Below, piece by piece: positions 32,401-39,504 of a DNA stretch of 39,504 nucleotides. The stretch is taken from NCBI GenBank assembly GCA_049724395.1, contig JAUGWO010000324.1:1-39504 (forward strand), read 5' to 3'. Every line of letters starts with the position of its first letter. Positions within the stretch are counted from its first letter, which is position 1. The position numbers and the translations under genes were made by a program. Under the pieces are notes generated by a model. That model saw only the letters and a list, made by a program, of their open reading frames with translations, ran no database searches and was not told where the DNA came from. Origin of the DNA: Spongospora subterranea f. sp. subterranea. Taxonomy: Eukaryota; Endomyxa: Phytomyxea; Phytomyxea; Plasmodiophorida.

Positions 32401-35400
32401 TTCTGGGGTCCCACTAAAAACATATAGAGTATATCCGAAAACATTGCAGTTATTCGTTAAAGATCTTGAAAACGACATGACAATTGTAGCAACAATAAGG
32501 CAAGTTCGTTCGAAAATCGTTTAGATGCATGGACGCATAACGGTAAAAGAATGGCGAATTCCTCAACTAAAGTCAGATTGAGGCTGCCATGAAATGCATC
32601 GTGCACAGCACTGTCCCTGATCCGTAATAAAACGACTTTTTAAAGAAAGCTGAGATTGAAGAAAATCCCAGTGCCCTGGTGGATCTTATGATTCCAAAAG
32701 ACAGAAATGTTTCTTGAAGTTACCCATTTCCTTCATGAAACAAAACCAGGTCGGAATGCCACAGATTTTAAGAAACTGCAACCCGAGGTGAGACAACGCC
32801 CGGCGTCAGAAAAAAACGTTAAGCATAAGAAAGGAAAATTCTTATGTTTGTGTTGCGGTTTGGAAGGACATAGTATGTCCAAGTGTCCACAGAAACCATC
32901 GAAGACAGAGATGGAATCGCTCTTGGTTAAACACAAAGACAAAATGAAAGTTTTGTTTAAGAATAAACCATACAGCGATGGACAGTATATGAGGATTTGT
33001 CGGATTGGAGTTGCTAGCATAGAGAGCCAACAGAACGGTGATCTTTATGTCAGGACTACGACAGGATCCAACAGTAGGGATTTTTACAAAGTGTCAGAAA
33101 TGCACGAACCGTCAACTGCAGACAAACAGTTGAGTGTTAGAGTGTCGACTGCAGGAATGATATTTCCAGGGTTATTAGACAGTGGTACCCAGTCGACAGT
33201 TATACCGATGAGCATTGCGAAGAAAGCGCAGAGGCTCGATGATAAGATCGGTATAAGGAAACTGGCAAAGGCAATTAAGTTAATATTGCCAGATAAGACA
33301 GTGGCGGAAGCAACACATGAGATGTTGGCTGATCTGACCCTGTATACAGCAACGGGCGAACTGATCATTCGAAACCGGAGATGTTTGCTGTGGGATTCAC
33401 CATTAGATGAAATATTGCTAGGTGAAGATTTGTTGAAAGAGCTGGGGATAAATCCTAAGGATGCTCTAGAGTCGCTAATTCTAAAGAAGACATTATAGGC
33501 GCCAACAATGAGGATAATATCAGTCATTGGGATTTGTACAACGATGATGATATTATTATTGGGGAAGATTTCCCAGAAGACAGTTTGAAGTCAATGGAAG
33601 ACATGATGTCTCGTGCTATTGATAACGGATTGCCTATAGAATGGCAAAGTCGACTAAGGAAGTTGATATGGAAGTATCAAACTGTTTGGAGAAGGTCGCT
33701 GGGACCTGATCCACCTGCAAATGTCACTCCTTTCGTAACGAACCTGAGGGAAGGAGTTGAACCTGTTAGGTGCAAATCCCGACGGTACAGCAAAGGAACA
33801 TAGTGAGTTCCTGGCGACATTTGTCAGCCTTCTGGAGAAATATGGATTGGTTTATGAAAACTACAATTGTGAGTGGGCCTCTCCGGTTGTGGTGGTCAGA
33901 AAACCCGGTGGTAAAGGATTACGTATGGTGGTTGATTTGCGAGAAGTCAACGCTCTATGCAAGGCAACTGCATGGCCCATGCCGTTTCTTGAATCAATAG
34001 TCAAGCATTTGGGTGGCTCCAAATATTGGTTTTCTCTAGACGCTTTCAAAGGTTTCTGGATGATGCCACTTGACGCCGATTGCAAAGAAATGTTTTCTTT
34101 TATGACTGATCGAGGGGTTTACACTCCAACGAGATCCATTCAGGGAGCACTGAATTCTGCCACACAGTTCCAAGCTAGAATGCATGAGATATATAGGGAA
34201 CTGCTGTATCAATCATTAATAATATGGATTGATGACATATTGGGACACGCAGACACTCAAGAGAAGTGGTTCCAGGTGTTAGAAACGACACTTAAATTGG
34301 CACAGGAACACGATATCAAATTCAACTTAGAGAAGTGTTGAATTGTTCCAGATTAAGGCCAAATTCTGTGGAAGAATATTCACTCCTGAGGGTGTGAGGC
34401 ATGATCCGGCTAGAGTTGAGGCATTAGTAAATATGCAGAAGCCAACGACAGCGCGAGACTTGCAACAGTTTGTTATGGCTATTCAATGGATGAGTAGAGC
34501 CATTCCAGATTATAATAGATTAGTTCTGCCATTGCAGAATATCTATGAAAACGCAATGAAAGGTCAGCCGAAAAGGACCAAATCGGTGGCCAAGGGAATT
34601 TCATTGAGCGCGTTTGGTTGGAATGCTGTTCATGATGAAGCATTCAACAGTATGAAGGCTGCGATCAGTAGACGAACTCAGCTGAACTATCCTGACGAGG
34701 ATATGGTTCAATGTGTCTTCACTGATTCGAGTCAATATCATAGTTCTGGTATGGTGACACAGATTCCACATGAGGATGTTGGGAAACTGCCGTTCCATGA
34801 TCAGAGACATGAACCGTTGGGATTCTGCGGACACAGATTCCATGGATCAGAATTGAACTGGTCTACGCCAGATAAGGAAGCATTCGCTATCTGGGACACA
34901 GTTAGGAAATTGGACTATTTAGTTCAATCTTCTAAACCCTTTCTGCTTTTTACGGATCATAGGAATTTGACTTCCATGTATAATCCTGAAAAGTGCACGA
35001 AGCAAGCTGGGGAACGCTTGGAAAGATGGGGTATGGATCTCAGATCATTTAGATTCAACATCGAACATATACCAGGAGACATGAATGTCTGGGCTGATAT
35101 GATGACTCGATGGGGGGCTGCATTATCAAAATCAGACATTGATAATGGCCTAAAGGGATCTGGATGCGGTTCTGAGAGATGCAATAGGATTACAGTTAAT
35201 CGTCGTACTCAAAGGAGTAATGGATCGATAACTGATGAATCTGAGCATGTTGAGAATGATATCGATCATGATGCTAGGATAGACCCAACTGATGCATCAC
35301 TTGGACCTCAAAACTTCAAGGATCAATTTCGGACTCAACCCATGAGTAAGTTGGTGTGGCCAACTGTTGATGAGATTACTCAAGAGCAGAGTAATTGGAT

Positions 35401-37466
35401 TAAGGGTCGAGACAGGGATTCCTTAATCTTGAATTCAGATGGGTTGTTGCTAAATCACTCAGACAAAGTGGTTATCCCAGATGAATGTGACAATCTAAAG
35501 TCTAGATTGTGTGTTATTGCCCATGTTGGGGCAAATTGTGGACATTATGGAATTAATGTAGTACTCAAACTACTACAAGAACAATTTCATTGGAAATCGA
35601 TGATCGATGATGTCACATCTATATGTAACTTGTGTTTACATTGCATTCCTACAAGAGGAGGGAAGAGAATCCCACGACCTTTTGGTGAAGCATGTCATGG
35701 AACTAGACCAAATCAAGTATTGCACTTTGATTTCATGTATATAATGCCTAGAGTGAAAGGATCATATCATGAGTTTGAATGGGTTCTAGTTATTGTAGAT
35801 GACTTGTCAGGTTTGGTTCACCTGACACCAGCAGTGACTCCTGATACGGAGACGACTGTTGATGCGTTGATGGAATGGCGATCAAAGTTTGGAACATCAG
35901 AGGTGTATGTTTCAGATCAAGCTTCTTACTTTCTTTCAGAAGTAATGAGGAGCTTTGCCAAGAAAGCGGGTGTGGAACAACATTGGACCACAGCGTATAT
36001 TCACTATCCTAACGGGACAGTTGAGGTTGTGAATAAGGCACTGAAGTCTTTATTTCAAGCTCTGATTTCAGAGTTGAGGTGGAATAAAGAGGATTGGCCA
36101 TGGTTGTTGAAAGCAATAGAACATGCTATCAACCATCGACCAAAGAAGAGACTGGGGTGGACCGCTCCAGTAACGGTTCATACGGGATTAAAGAGTGATA
36201 ATCCGTTGGAACTTATCTTCAAAAAGCCTGGAGAGAACCTGGGTAAATGTCAGATGACAACAGAACAAATTGTCAGCAGAACTGAGACATTAGAGAGTGC
36301 TATGGAACAGCTGCACAAAGAAGTTGCGGCTATTACGAGTTCTGAACGGACCCAGAATCGTAAGTTGCCAAAGACAAGGAAACCTCGGCAAAGACCAAAT
36401 TTTGGTGTCGGAGATTTCGTCTTATGTAGCCCTGATGTTGAGAAGTCTGGACAGAAGCTCTTTCAGAGATGGAGAGGGCCATATCAGATTGTTGAGAATA
36501 ACAATGGATATGTGTTTACTGTCATGAACTTAGTTGATAAGTCAATGCGGAAAGTTCATGGAGATAGAATCCGATTTTATGACGATTCAAAGATGAATGT
36601 TACTGAGGAGATTAAGAATCAGTTTGCATTTGACAATGCTACATTTGAAGCAGAGTTTATTGTGAACGTGAAAGTGGATTCGAAATCTCAATCGCTCGTA
36701 GCATTCGTAAAATGGTTGGGATTTTCAGAGACCGAAAATTCCTGGGAGCCATTAGAGCAAGTTGCTCAGGATGCAAGGACATTGGTCCAAGAATTCTTGA
36801 TTGCAAACAAAACTCATTCACTGAGAAGTCAGATTGAGGTTTTGTTAGAGAAATTGATGGACAAATCAATTGATGTGGTTGCTTCACCAGAGTTGAAGCG
36901 TAAGGCCAAGTCATATCCCAGGCGTCGGAAACTGAGAGCCCACAGTTAGCCTACGATATGATTGAAGCAGTGTTGCGATATTATTATGATTTTTTTGGTT
37001 TAGTGAGTGAAAGTCTCACAGTACCTTGGATGAGGATTCATTCATGGTCTCTAACAAGATAGTCAGTGAGGACTAGATTAATATTAGAAACGATATTGAT
37101 TAGGGAAAGTATAACCTACTTGTAAAAGATTCCTATTTTTTTGCATAATGATTATAGACGCAAACTGGCTTCAGGAAATTTCGGATTTTTATCTAAAATT
37201 TTCATGGGTGGGGCATTTCTTTGAAAGAAGGAAGTGTAACATATGTGTCAACGTATTGACCCTATGTTATAGCCTACGACAGGCTACCCTATTGTATTGG
37301 ATATAGCTGGCAACGGAGTTCCTGACGGACTTTACGGACCAGATATCGGATCTAATACACAGAGAGTATATTGGCTCGGAATAGGAACATCTATTGTGTG
37401 TAAATAGCATCTATAGTAATCCACCTGACCAGTGTATACCGATGTAAATGTAGAACTGTCGTGACA
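32400..37466 (+). mobile_element. Ty3/gypsy-type LTR element with chromodomain, broken
   Basis: A fossil of the chromovirus-like branch of Ty3 elements. Parts in order on the plus strand: a degraded gag region (about 32.4-32.9 kb) ending in a CCHC zinc knuckle (about 32845-32890), an aspartic-protease region (about 33.1-33.5 kb), reverse transcriptase (about 33.75-34.4 kb), RNase H (about 34.65-35.1 kb), zinc-binding and catalytic integrase parts (about 35.45-36.2 kb) and a C-terminal chromodomain (about 36.64-36.8 kb). A purine tract (37220-37234) precedes the presumed 3' LTR. I see no 5' LTR copy, so the left end is lost or too decayed to spot. It is broken, with roughly three or four interruptions, yet long open stretches suggest a fairly recent insertion. 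Age cannot be estimated without an LTR pair. Confidence 0.9.
37220..37466 (+). repeat. Purine tract and presumed 3' LTR
   Basis: A purine-rich tract at 37220-37234 is followed by TGTAACATATG..., and the segment ends ...GTGACA at 37466, giving a TG...CA-bounded LTR of about 232 bp. The right boundary is inferred from the terminal dinucleotide only, because no second copy is available. Confidence 0.5.
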
Positions 37467-37809
37467 ATGCTGCAAACGACATTCAACTTCTTACAGCACG
37501 ACTGTATGAACAACTTCCAGAGCATTTCAAAATTCCAAGTAAGTTGCCGGAGCGATATCAGTATAAAAGTGAAAGGTTCTATCTGGCGCCGAATTCCGCA
37601 TTGATGTCAGCGGTCAATCCAAAACAATCCCTGATCACACCTAAGATTGTGTCTGAGGGCACAGCTTTTTCTGTCAAACAATAAATCTGGCTTTTATTTT
37701 CGCCTCAAAAACCAAATTGCCGTAAACGCGCTTTTGGACACCGCAGTTCCATACAAAAACTATAGCCGGCTAAGGATGGCTGCTTTGGGAAGCCGTTCTC
37801 ACACGTCAT
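37467..37809. other. Spacer between LTR and fold-back locus
   Basis: No gene supported. A 122-codon frame that begins at 37647 runs antisense through the inverted copy of the neighbouring ORF's end and is probably chance. Confidence 0.4.
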
Positions 37810-37953
37810 TTGACCTAATAGTTGGTTCTTGGGTGTCAGAAAAATGTGCCCAGATACACGTCGTCTACCACGTCGTCCTCGAGCTCCTGATTCACGGCAA
37901 GGACGGTTCCGCTTTTCAATTCTCTGAGCGGTATGTAGAATGTCCCAAGGTGG
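37810..37953 (-). repeat. Left arm of a fold-back repeat (about 140 bp)
   Basis: This segment is the near-perfect reverse complement of 38454-38589, with only a few mismatches and small indels. It therefore contains, on the minus strand, a copy of the last 40 or so codons of the ORF that follows. A duplicated, inverted 3' gene end is the simplest reading. Confidence 0.9.
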
Positions 37954-38578
37954 ATTTCCGATCTCTGTCACCAAGGGCGTACATCGTTATGCGTATGATT
38001 ATGACTGCTCTCTAATGAATTCACATATGGTTTTGCGGCTTCTGAAGCACGAAGAACGACTGGGATCATTCCAAACATACAAACATTTGAAAGAATCCTT
38101 GAACAAAGACAGTTCTTTTTGGAGTTTTCTGAGTGTATTTGTAAATGACTGGGTCCCATCTGCTCGCTTCATTACAAGTGTTCACGACGCTGCAGAAATT
38201 AAATTGGAACGACAAGGTTCCAATAACATTGACCGCCCAGCTGACAACGCCGCAACAGCCCCGAAAAAAAACAAGCTGGTGTGGTTGAATTCGCCAGCAG
38301 GATGCACAAACCGTTCACAAAAAGATACTTTCCATGCGCGAGTGTCTCACAAAAGAAAAGAATTTCCCATTTGTGGCACACAAACATTGGTCGTCTGTAC
38401 GATTTGTGGCGTACACGTTTGCGGTGAGAAAGCGTCTGGGCAGCGCCGTCATGTTGGGACATTCTACATACCGCTCAGAGAATTAAAAAGCGGGACCGTC
38501 CTTGCCGTGAATCAGGAGCTCGAGGACGACGTGGTAGACGACGTGTATCTGGGCATTTTTCTGACACCCAAGAACTAA
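37940..38578 (+). CDS. Unidentified 212-aa ORF, possibly transposon-derived
   Basis: Open for 212 codons to TAA. The N-terminal part reads GGFPISVTKGVHRYAYDYDC and LKHEERLGSFQTYKHLKESL. A Cys-rich segment near residues 145-165 (CGTQTLVVCTICGVHVCG) could bind zinc, faintly like the C-terminal knuckle of PiggyBac-type transposases. The acidic end is ELEDDVVDDVYLGIFL. The first codons overlap the left arm of the fold-back repeat, so the original N-terminus may lie elsewhere or have been lost. Its last 40 or so codons form the right arm. Function unknown; a transposase fragment or expanded gene family are both possible. Confidence 0.45.
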   Translation: MSQGGFPISVTKGVHRYAYDYDCSLMNSHMVLRLLKHEERLGSFQTYKHLKESLNKDSSFWSFLSVFVNDWVPSARFITSVHDAAEIKLERQGSNNIDRPADNAATAPKKNKLVWLNSPAGCTNRSQKDTFHARVSHKRKEFPICGTQTLVVCTICGVHVCGEKASGQRRHVGTFYIPLRELKSGTVLAVNQELEDDVVDDVYLGIFLTPKN

Positions 38579-38589
38579 CAATTAGGTCA
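38454..38589 (+). repeat. Right arm of the fold-back repeat
   Basis: Inverted partner of 37810-37953; the arms are about 500 bp apart. It encodes the C-terminus of the 212-aa ORF, and the 32-bp satellite starts only a few bases after it. Confidence 0.9.
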
Positions 38590-38594
38590 AGAGG

Positions 38595-39152
38595 GCGTGA
38601 CATAGTATACCATACCGTACCAAAGTGCGTGACATAGCATACCATACCGTACCAAAGTGCGTGACATAGTATACCATATCGTACCAAAGTGCGTGACAGA
38701 GTATACCATACCGTACCAAAGTGCGTGACAGAGTATACCATATCATACCAAAGTTCGTGCCAGGTGACAAGGTATACCACACCGTACCAAAGTGCGGGAC
38801 AGAGTATACCATACCATACCAAAGTGCGTGACATAGTATACCATATCGTACCAAAGTGCGTGACATAGTATACCATATCGGACCAAAGTGCGTGACAGAG
38901 TATACCATATCGTACCAAAGTGCGTGACATAGTATACCATATCGTACCAAAGTGCGTGACAGAGTATACCATACCATACCAAAGTGCGTGACATAGTATA
39001 CCATATCGTACCAAAGTGCGTGACATAGTATACCATATCGGACCAAAGTGCGTGACAGAGTATACCATATCGTACCAAAGTGCGTGACATAGTATACCAT
39101 ATCGTACCAAAGTGCGTGACAGAGTATACCATACCATTCCAAAGTGCGTGAC
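38595..39152. repeat. 32-bp satellite, about 17 copies
   Basis: The unit is GCGTGACATAGTATACCATA followed by TCGTACCAAAGT. Variants are CATAG/CAGAG, ATATCG/ATACCG/ATACCA and GTACC/GGACC. From about 38809 a five-unit block (160 bp) is repeated almost exactly from about 38969, a higher-order repeat. The minus strand is open in all three frames through the array because the unit lacks stops and its length is not a multiple of 3, so long minus-strand ORFs here (up to 270 codons, repeating VTHFG and WYGMVY) are by-products. One unit near 38750-38770 has a small insertion. Confidence 0.97.
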
Positions 39153-39311
39153 AGATTTGGATCTACCGTACACATGTCCGCGAGTCGACTCACGTCCCGG
39201 CTCAACTCGAGTTGAACTCGTTAGGCCCATCAGCAACTCGAGTTTCAACAGAATGCTGTACCTGCGAATTGCTGAATTCTTCGACAACAGCTATAGTGCT
39301 CGGTTGTTTCT

Positions 39312-39504
39312 AAAGAAGCACACTAAATCCTTTAATATTAATTGCATGTTCAAGGTCTGTCGAATCCAATACCGCATTCGGATGCAGAGCAAAGTGGTGG
39401 GCGTCCATTCCAAGACCGATAATGCGTTGCCTCGGGTGGTGTCAATAGTATTGTCCATCAAAAGTTTGTGTATTGACATCAGTTTTCATTTCAATGATGC
39501 CAAT
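39312..39504 (-). pseudogene. Gene-like fragment at the window edge
   Basis: On the minus strand one frame reads IEMKTDVNTQTFDGQYY, a stop, then RQRIIGLGMDAHHFALHPNA and AINIKGFSVLL before a second stop. Composition is coding-like, but no family is recognised and the piece runs off the window. It could be the end of an interrupted gene or a decayed transposon ORF. Confidence 0.25.

Noticed and set aside
37647-38015. 122-codon plus-strand ORF left of the fold-back locus
   Set aside because: It runs antisense through the inverted copy of the neighbouring ORF's 3' end and has no family resemblance.
38475-39287. Long minus-strand ORFs of 129-270 codons
   Set aside because: They are by-products of the stop-free 32-bp satellite, open in all three frames, with no start or splice context.

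Overview
The window is eukaryotic nuclear DNA. Its genes are compact and split by short GT-AG introns (41 to about 340 bp), there is a tRNA with internal pol III promoter elements, and repeats and transposons are abundant. An outer-dynein-arm docking protein homologue implies motile flagella. Together with tandem P450s, a PARP6/8-type gene, a bestrophin, prefoldin 2, CENP-B/pogo-like DNA transposons and a Ty3-type element with a chromodomain, this suggests a flagellated protist or zoosporic organism (oomycete-like or chytrid-like). Nothing in the sequence settles the lineage. The standard genetic code fits every gene.

Layout. 1-400 shows no gene. 448-4822 is a satellite of about 84 copies of a 52-bp unit, edged by a CG-palindrome cluster. 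4823-8460 is a transposon graveyard: a decayed transposase-like gene on the minus strand, an inverted partial copy of it inside an element with 40-bp terminal inverted repeats, a small MITE, and a larger mariner-like remnant. 8460-10182 is intergenic with hairpins and a CCCGA repeat. 10183-17563 holds three tandem cytochrome P450 paralogues on the plus strand, followed by tRNA-Arg(UCU) on the minus strand.

18272-20513 (minus) encodes an ODAD1/CCDC63/CCDC114-like docking-complex protein. A 40-bp minisatellite (20790-21450) separates it from an unidentified plus-strand gene (21519-22759). A PARP6/PARP8-like ADP-ribosyltransferase (minus, 23139-24849, eight exons) follows, then a doubtful plus-strand gene, a bestrophin-family channel (plus, 26436-27772), prefoldin subunit 2 (minus, 28194-28923) and a multi-pass membrane protein (minus, 29783-30945). 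About 32.4-37.5 kb is a broken Ty3-type LTR element. The right end holds an ORF with an inverted copy of its own 3' end, a 32-bp satellite, and a small gene-like fragment.

The genes do not form one pathway, apart from the P450 cluster, which is a local tandem expansion. I rebuilt exon structures by comparing paralogues (P450s) or recalled family sequences (PARP, prefoldin, bestrophin, docking protein). A recurring oddity is that several otherwise well-conserved host genes are interrupted by a single extra base in a short G or T run. This looks more like consensus error than like decay of all of them. No clearly novel multi-gene system is visible. The most interesting items are the divergent PARP, the P450 paralogues with different intron content, and several fold-back loci that could form hairpin RNA.
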